21,535 nucleotides of DNA. It comes from Caldora sp. SIO3E6. GTDB lineage: Bacteria > Cyanobacteriota > Cyanobacteriia > Cyanobacteriales > Coleofasciculaceae. The notes under the pieces are model-generated. The model saw nothing but the letters and a program-made list of their open reading frames with translations. It did no database searches and had not been told where the DNA came from. Below, one piece after another: positions 6,855 to 15,107 of the stretch. Numbering within the stretch: position 1 is the first letter of the stretch; every line of letters begins with the position of its first letter. The stretch covers positions 1 through 21,535 of the forward strand of contig JAAHHL010000043.1 in NCBI GenBank assembly GCA_010672185.1, in the 5' to 3' direction. The translations under genes were made by a program, and so were the position numbers.

Positions 6855-8101
6855 GGCATGTTCTCCACAACCTTAGTAATTGATGCTAAATTTGGTAACA
6901 ACCTAATGATCTCTTCTGCATTTTTCTGCCATTTATTGGGGGATGGAGCTGAGAAACTCATGCTAGAGACAGGCAATTTTTGGGAGACTAATTGGGTAAT
7001 TTGGGGCTCCCAATCTAGTTCAGCAAATTGAGCTAACTTGCGAATAACTGGCTCAGGAGCGCCAACTAAATCTTCATAATTTACCAAGCACCAAGAAGAT
7101 GAGGGTAAAGATTGTAAATCATCTAAGATGCAAACATTGGCAGTTTTCCACTGATAGGCCGCAATTTCTGCTAGGGAACAATCCTGCAATGACGTATAAC
7201 CAATGGGAAGGAAGAAACTCCATTCTCGAAAGGCCCAACCAGGAAGGTTACGATAGCTGACAAAGCGACGCGATCGCCAGCCTTCAATGATGCTGCTAAT
7301 ATTTGCTTTGGGTTCTCGATAGAGATAAATAAACTTTGCTCCCGGAAAAGCTGCCTTGAGAAAAGGAATGCGCAGAGCATTTTTTGGTGTTTTTTCCAAA
7401 AACCTAATCTTCTGAGGACGCTGAGCTTCAGGTAGCTTAAGATAGATACACTCGTCGCGATCGCGCAATTGTTTAGTAAACCGTTGACGAAGTTCTGCAC
7501 AAATATTGGGTACAGCATCCTCTTGAGTTAAACGATTAGAACTAAAATCATGGCTGCGAGGATGTAACTCTGGTATTCCTTCAATAATTTCATGGCTTTC
7601 GATACCAATTGTCCACAAGTCGGCAAACTGGGATAGGGTTTCAAAGAGTAAGGTACTACCTGCTCTTGGTGCAGAAACGATAAACAAGGGTCTATCAAAT
7701 TCTGGAGCAGTGAAGTTTTCCTCACCGATAGCAGTTTGGTTTTCCTTTCTCTTTGCCCGCAAACCAACTTTCAGTTGTCCCATAAGAGGTTTTTGGGGAG
7801 TTGAGAGCACTGAACTAATTTGCTTCAGAGCTATTTTTCCCTTACTCTTGGCACTTAGCCATTTGCTAACCATAGGAGTAATTTGCTCTCGAAAGCCAAG
7901 AATTAAATCTTGATAAGCTAACTCTCCCTGGAGATGCAGTCCAAATTGGTCAAAAATCTTCGACCATTGACTGAGGAATTTTTCTATTTCCTCGACTAAT
8001 TTCCCCAAATCGCTTGGGGGTATGGAAGTTTGGCGAACATCAGCCAGAATTTCCTGCATCAGTTCGTCAATTTCCTGGGGAGTGGGAACATTTAGCTTCA
8101 T
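6848..8101 (-). CDS. Sulfotransferase (417 aa) with helical N-terminal extension
   Basis: The catalytic domain starts near residue 135 with the PAPS loop IVSAPRAGSTLLFETL (numbering from this ATG: P145 to T150). FLEKTPKNALRIPFL follows, and then the 3'-phosphate site YLYREPKANISSIIEGW (R262, S269/S270), typical of the Sulfotransfer_3 group. About 130 residues before it are charged and helical, without a recognised domain; they could contact the carrier protein of this operon (inference). The frame also allows a TTG one codon upstream; the ATG at 8099-8101 is preferred, with GAGG of the preceding stop region as the likely ribosome site. It lies 12 bases after the radical SAM gene and overlaps the oxygenase gene. 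The acceptor may be a carrier-bound acyl chain, as for sulfotransferases in some cyanobacterial polyketide lines (curacin, known). Confidence 0.87.
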   Translation of the reverse strand: MKLNVPTPQEIDELMQEILADVRQTSIPPSDLGKLVEEIEKFLSQWSKIFDQFGLHLQGELAYQDLILGFREQITPMVSKWLSAKSKGKIALKQISSVLSTPQKPLMGQLKVGLRAKRKENQTAIGEENFTAPEFDRPLFIVSAPRAGSTLLFETLSQFADLWTIGIESHEIIEGIPELHPRSHDFSSNRLTQEDAVPNICAELRQRFTKQLRDRDECIYLKLPEAQRPQKIRFLEKTPKNALRIPFLKAAFPGAKFIYLYREPKANISSIIEGWRSRRFVSYRNLPGWAFREWSFFLPIGYTSLQDCSLAEIAAYQWKTANVCILDDLQSLPSSSWCLVNYEDLVGAPEPVIRKLAQFAELDWEPQITQLVSQKLPVSSMSFSAPSPNKWQKNAEEIIRLLPNLASITKVVENMPC

Positions 8102-8113
8102 CAACCAGGAACC

Positions 8114-9400
8114 TCAAGCCATTGCTTTGAGTGCATCGGACAAGGTTTGTCCGACATAATCGCCATAGAGAATGCCTTTGGGGGTTAAATCAATAGCTTC
8201 TGAGGAAACGGATACAAAGTCCTCTGCTTCCAACTCTTTAAGGGTTGCATAACAAAGTTTCTCTAACCTTAAACCGTGGCGCTTTTTAAATCCTTTCAAG
8301 TCTAAACGGAGTAATTTCATCCCCATCAATACTTCTCGCACCATCAGATCGAAACTAGTGAAACGATAGCCACGAGTCAAGGGCAGTTGCGCTCCTTGGA
8401 CGATACTAGAATACTTTTCTAGGTCGCTGGTATTTTGCAAGAGAGAATCCCCTAAGCTGCCAAAAGCCGAGACTCCAAAACCGTAAAAATCCATACCTCG
8501 CCAAATGCTGCTGATATATCGACTCTCGTCGCAGCCATTTTTGGTGTAGGTAAAAAAGCTCCAAGGTAGGTAATTTGCCCGCTCAAAGCGTTCCATTGCG
8601 TACCGCATGAAACCCATTTCCTGTTCTTCGTCGGGTAAATTGAGTGCTTCCTCTCGCACCCCTAGCTTGAAAACTTCCGTATTGGCGAAAGCTTCCATTT
8701 TATAAACGGTGATGCTTTCTACTCCAGTATTCAGAGCGCATTCTACACTTTCCTGCCAAGTTTCATCAGTTTCCCCTGCTAAACCGCTGAGCAGATCGAT
8801 GTTGATTGTCCACTGACCATTTCCCGCTTTTTGAGCAATATCTATCGCCCTATAAGCTTGTTTTTCATCGTGTCCTCGCCCACTTAGTTTAATGATTTGG
8901 TCATTAAAAGATTGTATCCCCATGCTGAGGCGAGTTACTCCCAACTGAGCCAAGGTATCCATTTTGGACTTGGAAACTGTCAGAGGTTCCGCTTCTAGAG
9001 AAAATTGTACTTTGTTCTCAAAGTGAGTAAAGTTTTTGCGGAGGGCAGCAACGATTTTTTCAAATTGATGCTCTACAAGTAAAGAGGGAGTTCCACCGCC
9101 AAAGTAAACGGCATGAATTGGTCTGTTACCTAAGTCGAAGCGCTCTGTTGCCATGTCAATTTCTTGACAAAGAGCATCGACATAGATCTCAACTTCCGGT
9201 CGATGGTCTTTTAAGTCAACGGTTTTATAGTAGCAAAAGGAACAGCGCTGTGTGCAGAAAGGAATATGCACATAAATGCACATTGGTGTATCGGTCAATT
9301 TTTGCTCAAGAGCAGACTTATCCCACTTGCGAAAGGAAGGATAATTCGTAATCAGCGGAACCCTTGTGGGATTGAGAGTGCGTTCGACTGTAGCAACCAT
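8114..9400 (-). CDS. HemN/HemW-like radical SAM enzyme
   Basis: A 428-residue radical SAM protein. The cluster motif is C49-x3-C53-x2-C56 in HIPFCTQRCSFCYYKT, GGGTPS (101-106) binds the SAM amino group, and SLEAEP and LSMGIQSFND are typical of coproporphyrinogen oxidase relatives. A HemN_C-like tail follows (VREVLMGMKLLRLDLKGF onwards). In housekeeping HemW the last Cys is usually followed by DF; here it is YYK, as in specialised HemN-like enzymes that methylate or cyclopropanate in natural-product pathways (class C methyltransferases; recalled). The operon context (ligase, ACP, sulfotransferase, oxygenase) also argues against haem synthesis. A 108-base gap with TTTTAG-type short repeats separates it from the ACP gene, so an internal promoter is possible. 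No clear Shine-Dalgarno is seen. Confidence 0.85.
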   Translation of the reverse strand: MVATVERTLNPTRVPLITNYPSFRKWDKSALEQKLTDTPMCIYVHIPFCTQRCSFCYYKTVDLKDHRPEVEIYVDALCQEIDMATERFDLGNRPIHAVYFGGGTPSLLVEHQFEKIVAALRKNFTHFENKVQFSLEAEPLTVSKSKMDTLAQLGVTRLSMGIQSFNDQIIKLSGRGHDEKQAYRAIDIAQKAGNGQWTINIDLLSGLAGETDETWQESVECALNTGVESITVYKMEAFANTEVFKLGVREEALNLPDEEQEMGFMRYAMERFERANYLPWSFFTYTKNGCDESRYISSIWRGMDFYGFGVSAFGSLGDSLLQNTSDLEKYSSIVQGAQLPLTRGYRFTSFDLMVREVLMGMKLLRLDLKGFKKRHGLRLEKLCYATLKELEAEDFVSVSSEAIDLTPKGILYGDYVGQTLSDALKAMA

Positions 9401-9508
9401 AGTGATATGTTATGTTTTAGGTTTTAGGAAGAGGAAGGATGAAAGAGAAACCTCTTAAGGAAGGAAGAACATCTCTGAAAAGGCTATATACTCCACCTAA
9501 TGTAAGTC

Positions 9509-9787
9509 TTATCCCAAAGCTCCTACTTTTTGAGATTCTTGTTTCCTGGTAATAAATTCTGCCAAAACTGTCAAGTTACTGAAGTTCTCTAGGTTGAGTT
9601 CTGAGTCGGAAAACTCAATATCAAAATTTTTTTCCACCAAAGAAATTAGTTCGACAATGACCACAGAATCTAACCCTAAACCATCCTCAAACAGAGTGAC
9701 TGACTCGTCAATTTCAGCGGCTGTAAGGTTAATATCTAACTCGTCAGCCATAACCTCCTTAAGTTTCTGAATCACATTTTGCGACAT
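9509..9787 (-). CDS. Acyl carrier protein
   Basis: This 92-residue acidic protein carries the phosphopantetheine attachment Ser41 in GLGLDSVVIVELI, within the four-helix carrier fold (helix I at residues 3-17, helix II from 41, DIEFSDSELNLENF before helix III). It is a free-standing carrier rather than the fatty-acid AcpP, because it is encoded three bases after an acyl-AMP ligase that would load it. The likely ribosome site, GAGG, overlaps the ligase stop, which indicates coupling. The holo form needs a phosphopantetheinyl transferase from elsewhere. Carrier in this role could equally be called a peptidyl carrier protein if the ligase activates an amino acid. Confidence 0.9.
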   Translation of the reverse strand: MSQNVIQKLKEVMADELDINLTAAEIDESVTLFEDGLGLDSVVIVELISLVEKNFDIEFSDSELNLENFSNLTVLAEFITRKQESQKVGALG

Positions 9788-9790
9788 TCT

Positions 9791-11272
9791 TTACCTCACT
9801 AAATTACTGGTACTTACTTTTTCGTTGCTCATGGCAACCAATTTTTGTCTATCTATCTTACCATTGGGTAGTAGTGGCAAAGCATCCACCAGAAAGATAT
9901 TGTCAGGGATTGCTCGTTTAGGTAGCGTACTAAAACAAGCTGATCTAATTGTTGCCTCAGTAAGATCATCGATACCCTTAGCTAGAACACAGTAAGCAAC
10001 CATTCCCTTTCCTCTTTGGCTTTTGCCTTGGGAGACAACTACCACAGTATCTATCCCGGCAATTTTCCTGATGGCTTTCTCCACATCAGCAAAGAAAACC
10101 AACAGACCATCTCTATTAACACTGTGATCGCATCTGCCCAAAACGTCCAAATAACCGTCGGTGCTAATTTTTGCTAAATCTTTAGTCCTAAACCAGCCAT
10201 CTTGGTGATCTTGAGTAGCGTTAATCGCTTCACCTTTGTTGTCCACGTAGCCATCAAAACCATAGTTATGGTGACACCAAAGTTCCCCCACTCCTTGCTG
10301 TTCCTGGCTAGATTCAACTGATGACTTGACCAAACGTAGTTGCACTCCTGACATGGGTTTACCTACTGCTTGGGCTCGTATTGCTTGAGGATCGTCTGGA
10401 CTAGCAGCCGCGATCGCTCCCATTTCTGTACTACCATATAATTTGACTAAACATCCCATTCGGGTTTCGTAGTTTGTCAATGTATCTGATGTAATAGTAT
10501 CTCCTGCTGCTACTGTCAATTTATACTCTCGATTAGATCTACGGCCCTTTAAAAGAGTCTCACTAAAAATTGGAGTCATAAAGGCAACATTAGGCTGAAA
10601 TTGTTGCTCTCTTTGTAAATATCTCAGCAAGTTGGCACCTTTCTGGAGATCGATAGATGCTCCTACTGCCACACTAGGGAGGAAAGCAGCCCCTAAGCCA
10701 TACATATGATAAAGAGGTACAGGAATAGCAACGCGATCGCTACTCTGAAGATTTAACCTTTGGACACAGTTAAGTACATTGCCTCGTAGTTGGGAGTGGG
10801 AGTGCATCACCATTTTAGGTGTCCCTGTACTTCCAGAAGTCTTGAGGTATAACTTTTGAGTTGTCTTTTGTATTACCTTTAAGCATTTTTCATTCTCAGC
10901 TAACTGGATAAACTGTAGAGGTTCTCTCAGATTAACCAAATTACCATCTTGAGTATGAGTTTCCGTCGCTAGACTATAGCGACAGAATTGTGGTAAATCT
11001 TGCGGAGGGCTTCCGGAAGATTTAACTGCTTTTGGTAACAATAGAATGCTATAGTCTTTCTCCAGCAAATAGAGCAAAACTAGAGCGCTAGGTATCGAGT
11101 TATCACATGCGAGGGCGAAACAATCTTCCTTACCTATACCCCATTTATCAAAAAGCTTATCTATATTGACAAAAATTTGGATAATTTCTTGGTAAGAACA
11201 ACTTAACTGACCATCTGTGATTAGGTTTGATTCATAACTACTAGCATTAATAACTTGAGTAATAAATTTCAT
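9791..11272 (-). CDS. Acyl-AMP ligase / acyl-ACP synthetase (ANL superfamily)
   Basis: This 493-residue adenylating enzyme activates a carboxylic acid with ATP and probably transfers it to the adjacent carrier. Core motifs are in order: A3 P-loop TSGSTGTPK (145-153), YGSTE (279-283), GWFRTKDL with the ribose-binding D365 (usually G-x-x-T-G-D, here K instead of G), the hinge region GRCDHSVNRDGLLVF, and the A10 lysine K472 in LPNGKIDRQKL. It is a free-standing adenylation protein without condensation or carrier domain. It is the first gene of the minus-strand operon, with 700 bases of upstream sequence shared with the divergent channel gene. The acid cannot be predicted reliably from the pocket by eye; a fatty, aryl or amino acid is possible. 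Confidence 0.88.
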   Translation of the reverse strand: MKFITQVINASSYESNLITDGQLSCSYQEIIQIFVNIDKLFDKWGIGKEDCFALACDNSIPSALVLLYLLEKDYSILLLPKAVKSSGSPPQDLPQFCRYSLATETHTQDGNLVNLREPLQFIQLAENEKCLKVIQKTTQKLYLKTSGSTGTPKMVMHSHSQLRGNVLNCVQRLNLQSSDRVAIPVPLYHMYGLGAAFLPSVAVGASIDLQKGANLLRYLQREQQFQPNVAFMTPIFSETLLKGRRSNREYKLTVAAGDTITSDTLTNYETRMGCLVKLYGSTEMGAIAAASPDDPQAIRAQAVGKPMSGVQLRLVKSSVESSQEQQGVGELWCHHNYGFDGYVDNKGEAINATQDHQDGWFRTKDLAKISTDGYLDVLGRCDHSVNRDGLLVFFADVEKAIRKIAGIDTVVVVSQGKSQRGKGMVAYCVLAKGIDDLTEATIRSACFSTLPKRAIPDNIFLVDALPLLPNGKIDRQKLVAMSNEKVSTSNLVR

Positions 11273-12028
11273 CCTTCAACCTGCTGCAGACTCCGATTAT
11301 ACTCGTAGGGCTGAAAGCTTCGCCATCATTATTAGAAATCTCCAGAAGCCCCGATTTTTGCATGGTAGCATATGGGGTTCTCGCATGATTATTGGAGATA
11401 TCTATTGTTAGCTCAAGAATACTCAATCAGATATTGTACCCTTTATCAAAGGTAGCTGGCAACTTGGTTGAAATGATTCATTTGTATGTTTTCATTTCAT
11501 AGTTTTAACTATTTAGCCACTTTCCTTGAATTGGTATTAAGTCAGGATTTGGGTATTTTGAACTCTAATGGAGCAGTTAGATACAAGGTAGTAATTTTAG
11601 CCCTTTTGACAGGATAAAATTTTTAATTTCCATTAGTTAGGCTTGAACACTTAGCCTAGTCAACTCAAGGTGACGCTGTACATGGTAATGCATGTTGAAT
11701 AATAACGCAAGTTGCTAGCGTAAGAAAGCAAGAAGTAGAAAGGCGTGAGGTCTATGGAATCTGGCTTTTCGCCTATCGTTACATTTCTTTTCAATTAAAG
11801 ATGAAAAGTGTTTGTTGACCTAAAACCAGTGGTTCTAGGTTTTTGCAAGTATTATTGCCCCTAAATCTGTAGTCTTTGATACAAATTACACCATAAAGTT
11901 GTATTATGACTCTTCAGGGTGCGGAATGTGGTTTGAAGAGATAAATTTGTGGCCGCAAATATTTTGAATTAATAACTAGCAACTTGGGTTATTATGAGCT
12001 AATCCTCTGTCGTTTGCGGGTTAATCTA
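11273..12028. promoter_or_regulatory. Divergent intergenic region between the ligase operon and the MscS gene
   Basis: It should hold both promoters, but no convincing pair of -35/-10 boxes was fixed. Visible details are AAATGA-T-TCATTT (11471-11483, a 13-bp dyad), TAGGCT...AGCCTA near 11640-11660, and the second copy of the 18-bp direct repeat at 11880-11897. No gene is seen on either strand. Confidence 0.4.
11880..11897 (+). repeat. 18-bp direct repeat, copy 2
   Basis: Exact match to 3418-3435, here about 130-150 bases before the MscS start and just upstream of TTGTATTATGAC. Confidence 0.5.
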
Positions 12029-13618
12029 ATGAGTAAGTTTTTCAGAAGTATTGCTATTGTAGGAAGTATACTTTTTGTTGTATACTTTTTTACATTTGTT
12101 TTGCTGCCTTTATGGTTTCGTAGATTATCATCAGATTTACTAATTACGACCTTAAAGATATTACGAATACCGCTGTTACTCCTCATTCTATTTATTGGAC
12201 TCAAAGTTTCTTTACTTAACCTGGATTTACTGGGAGCAGAACCCTGGATACAGATAGCTTTAACAGCTTTGATTATTATCACTGTAACTTACGTCACCAG
12301 TCAATTATTGACTCAGGTCATCATCTACTACCTTAAAATATATGCAGAGAAAAGCGAAGCGCTCTGGGATGATGTTTTAATTCCAATCTTAGAGGGAGTA
12401 TTACCAGCACTAACTTATATAGTAGGTGGTTCATTCTTATTGCAGAGTCTAGGAATTAACATTGCTGGACTTTGGGTTGCTCTGGGAGGGGCAACTTTTA
12501 TCATTGGTTTTGCTTTCAAAGATGCGTTAGCAAATTTATTAAGTGGTTTGGTTTTATTAATTGATACACCTTTCCAATTTGGAGATATTATCGCTTTGTC
12601 CGATGGTAAGAAGCTGGCAATTGTCAAAAAAATTGGTCTTCGGGTAACTCACTTATATATTGTCAATGAACACAATGATATGTACTTGCCCAATGCTGCT
12701 TTTGAAAAACAAGCAATTGTTAATCTTACTCGTCCTACACCTCACTACTACGATTATCTTGAGATTCCTACTCTCTCAACCGCCGAAGCCAGTCAAGCAG
12801 CCCAAATCATGGAAAATATTGTTTTAGCTCATCCCGATATTACAGGAAACATTGATAAAAAACTTGAGCTTTTGGAGCAGTTTTATGGTTGTTCCACATC
12901 TGAATTCATGGATGAGCAGAAAAAGATAGCAGCTCGAAACAAATTAATCGCAGAACAACAATTGAATAATAAACTCCAGGAGATAGAGAATGCGTTTGAG
13001 GCTTTATCTGATAAAATTAGTGATTTTGAAGATCAAGGGTTAGATAAAAATGAAATTATGATAATCACTAATGATTACTTAAAAATTTGTCAAATAATCG
13101 GTTTAGTCGAAAATATAGCTCACAATAGTAAACGAAAGAAAAAATCATTTCTAGAAGAAGATAATCAGGCAGGCTCCGAGGAAGAATCTCTCATTGGTTT
13201 AGTCAGGAATTGGTATCTCGCTTGGTTAACAGATCCTTGCTTAATCAAAGAAGACCATAAATTACTACCGGAAGAATGGGAACTAAAAATTGAACTACTC
13301 AAACGAAAAGTAAATCAGTTATGGAAAAAACTCAATAATCTCTCTGTTGATGAAACTCGCTTAGATGATTCTTTTAAGAATATCATTACCTGGATTCAGG
13401 AGCGTTTCAAACGCTCTCAAACCGATTGGCAAGAGCCCAAAATTTGGGTACAAGAAATTAAGACAGTACCTCCAATATCGGATCCACAAAAAATCTTTAT
13501 CGTTAAGTTTTTTGTTGATGATATTAAGTTGGAGCATTGTGAACGAGGATATCGCGTTAAAAATGAATTGTATTGTGAAATAATGTGGCATCTCAGGAAT
13601 AATTATCTGAGTAGATAG
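12029..13618 (+). CDS. MscS-family mechanosensitive channel with large helical insert
   Basis: This inner-membrane channel should open on hypo-osmotic stress. From the ATG at 12029 it has 529 residues; a TTG 45 bases upstream is also in frame but gives a less natural N-terminus than MSKFFRSIAIVG. Hydrophobic helices lie at about 5-30, 38-62 and 75-102. The pore-lining helix, GLWVALGGATFIIGFAFKD followed by ALANLLSGLVLL, is at about 147-180, followed by DTPFQFGDIIAL and the beta domain (HNDMYLPNAAF), as in MscS. The usual C-terminal alpha/beta part (IFIVKFFVDDIKLE...YCEIMWHLRNN) comes only at the very end. About 200 charged helical or coiled-coil residues (about 275-480) separate it from the beta domain. 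That insert would sit in or around the cytoplasmic cage. Confidence 0.85.
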   Translation: MSKFFRSIAIVGSILFVVYFFTFVLLPLWFRRLSSDLLITTLKILRIPLLLLILFIGLKVSLLNLDLLGAEPWIQIALTALIIITVTYVTSQLLTQVIIYYLKIYAEKSEALWDDVLIPILEGVLPALTYIVGGSFLLQSLGINIAGLWVALGGATFIIGFAFKDALANLLSGLVLLIDTPFQFGDIIALSDGKKLAIVKKIGLRVTHLYIVNEHNDMYLPNAAFEKQAIVNLTRPTPHYYDYLEIPTLSTAEASQAAQIMENIVLAHPDITGNIDKKLELLEQFYGCSTSEFMDEQKKIAARNKLIAEQQLNNKLQEIENAFEALSDKISDFEDQGLDKNEIMIITNDYLKICQIIGLVENIAHNSKRKKKSFLEEDNQAGSEEESLIGLVRNWYLAWLTDPCLIKEDHKLLPEEWELKIELLKRKVNQLWKKLNNLSVDETRLDDSFKNIITWIQERFKRSQTDWQEPKIWVQEIKTVPPISDPQKIFIVKFFVDDIKLEHCERGYRVKNELYCEIMWHLRNNYLSR

Positions 13619-13643
13619 TATCGTAATAGTAATCAGTAAAGTC

Positions 13644-13789
13644 TTGTGGAACGGGAGCATCTCAAAGTTGCAAATTCATCACTGTTCAGCTTTCAGCGTT
13701 CAGCTATCAGCATTCAGCTTTTTGGCTGACAGCTAATTAGGGAGATGTCTGCACTATATGTACAAAAATGAGATGCTCCCTTGTGGAAC
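13644..13789. mobile_element. MITE with 12-bp inverted ends and 9-bp target duplication
   Basis: The element proper is 13653-13780 (128 bp). Its ends are GGGAGCATCTCA (13653-13664) and TGAGATGCTCCC (13769-13780), perfectly inverted. TTGTGGAAC stands directly outside both ends (13644-13652 and 13781-13789), a 9-bp duplication. Inside is an STRR tract of TTCAGCT/TTCAGCG/ATCAGCA-type units (about 13685-13722). No coding capacity. It was inserted next to another repeat, the TGGAAC...GGCATCTTGCC palindrome. Confidence 0.85.
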
Positions 13790-13897
13790 TGGCATCTTGC
13801 CAGTAATCATTGTTGCTGGAGGATATCGCACAAGGTTGTAACTATCTCCGGTTTCTCCGAGGGGCAAAGAAAGGTGGAACAGGCTAGAAGCCTGTTC
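13788..13897. repeat. Paired hairpin repeat; second hairpin terminator-like
   Basis: ACTGGCA-TCT-TGCCAGT (13788-13804) and GAACAGGCT-AGA-AGCCTGTTC (13877-13897) are perfect hairpins. Repeats of the form 'GGAAC-x-GGC...GCC-x-GTTCC' are common between cyanobacterial genes (recalled). The second is followed by TATTTTT, so it could terminate transcription coming from the channel gene before the next operon. Confidence 0.5.
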
Positions 13898-13979
13898 TAT
13901 TTTTGGTTCTTAGCTTACAGTTTTAGTTGTGCTAAGCCACTACTGGCTTTGTGAGACGATAGTACTCAACCTCAAAACC

Positions 13980-15107
13980 ATGACGAAGCTGAATAACCAA
14001 AACCCAGACTTACTGGATGAAAACGAAAGCGACGAAGAACAATACGAAAAAAATCATTTCGAGTATGATCCTGACCAGATTAACATTGCTACCAGAGAAC
14101 CAACCATTGAACAACTACTCAGACGAATTAACGAAGAAGCACTTGATTTAGCTCCCGATTTTCAGCGTCAAGCGAATATCTGGAAGGATGATGTTAAAAG
14201 CCGATTGATTGAGTCTATCCTAATCCGGATTCCCCTACCAGCCTTTTATATAGATGGCACTGATGAGGACAAATGGTTAGTTGTAGATGGATTACAACGG
14301 CTATCTGCCCTAAGACATTTTGTTAGCGATAAGAGCGACAAGCGGTTACGGCTATGTGGACTAGAGTACCTCACCGGACTTGAGGGCAAAACCTACGATG
14401 AGCTAGAGCGTAGATATCAACGCCGTATTGAAGAGACTCAAGTTACAGTTTATCTGATTGAGAAAGGTACACCTTTTGAGGTAAAGTACAATATTTTTAG
14501 ACGCATTAATACAGGGGGTGTACGTCTATCTAGCCAAGAACTACGTCATGCTCTCAACCCCGGTAAAGGCACTAAGTTTTTGGCTAAACTTGCTGCATCT
14601 CAAGAATTTAAGCAAGTTGTTCAGCTTAGTGAATCGAAAAAGAAGCGGATGGATGATCAGGAGTTTATACTTGGCTTCTTGGCATTCAGGCTTACCTCTT
14701 ACCAAGATTATCCAGAAGGAAATAGAGATTTATTTTTAAGTAAAGCCTTATTTAAAGCTAATAGATTGAACGATGAAGAATTAAGTGCTATTGAAGGCGA
14801 TTTTTACAAGGCAATGATTGCGGCATTAGAAATATTCGGTGATCAAGCTTTTCGCAAAGTTTCTCAAAAAAACAAAAGAAAGCAACCATTAAATAAATCA
14901 CTATTTGAAGCTTGGTCGATTAATTTTAGTTATCTTACTGATAATCAAATTAAGGTTTTGAATAATAAAAGGCAAAAATTGCTTGATATATTTATTGATT
15001 ACGTAGATAATAATAATGAATTTCTAATATCTATTTCTCAGGCAGCTAAAAAAGTCAAATATCGATTTAGTACTATTGAAAAAATTATCCAGGAGGTGTT
15101 GTCATGA
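13980..15107 (+). CDS. DUF262 (ParB/GmrSD-N-like) protein, defence-type
   Basis: 375 residues from the ATG at 13980 (a GTG 51 bases upstream is in frame but its extra peptide looks unconserved). After an acidic N-terminal tail of about 45 residues comes the DUF262 fold: LAPDFQRQANIW, LIESILIRIPLPAFYI, VVDGLQRLSALRHF (the D-G-x-Q-R signature) and NIFRRINTGGVRLSSQELRHAL. In known families this ParB-like domain binds or hydrolyses nucleotides and is the sensing or regulatory half of restriction-like enzymes such as GmrSD. The HNH (DUF1524) nuclease half usual in GmrSD is missing; the C-terminal part is helical and lysine-rich. It overlaps the next gene by 4 bases (ATGA), with AGGAGGTG ahead of that start, so the two are coupled. 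Confidence 0.88.
   Translation: MTKLNNQNPDLLDENESDEEQYEKNHFEYDPDQINIATREPTIEQLLRRINEEALDLAPDFQRQANIWKDDVKSRLIESILIRIPLPAFYIDGTDEDKWLVVDGLQRLSALRHFVSDKSDKRLRLCGLEYLTGLEGKTYDELERRYQRRIEETQVTVYLIEKGTPFEVKYNIFRRINTGGVRLSSQELRHALNPGKGTKFLAKLAASQEFKQVVQLSESKKKRMDDQEFILGFLAFRLTSYQDYPEGNRDLFLSKALFKANRLNDEELSAIEGDFYKAMIAALEIFGDQAFRKVSQKNKRKQPLNKSLFEAWSINFSYLTDNQIKVLNNKRQKLLDIFIDYVDNNNEFLISISQAAKKVKYRFSTIEKIIQEVLS

Noticed and set aside
8114..9400. Reading the radical SAM gene as the sulfatase-activating anSME
   Set aside because: The motifs and C-terminal region are HemN-like, and the extra Cys clusters of anSME are not seen.
13680..13735. Possible CRISPR-like array of TTCAGC repeats
   Set aside because: Units are 7-8 bases without spacers; this is an STRR tract inside a MITE.
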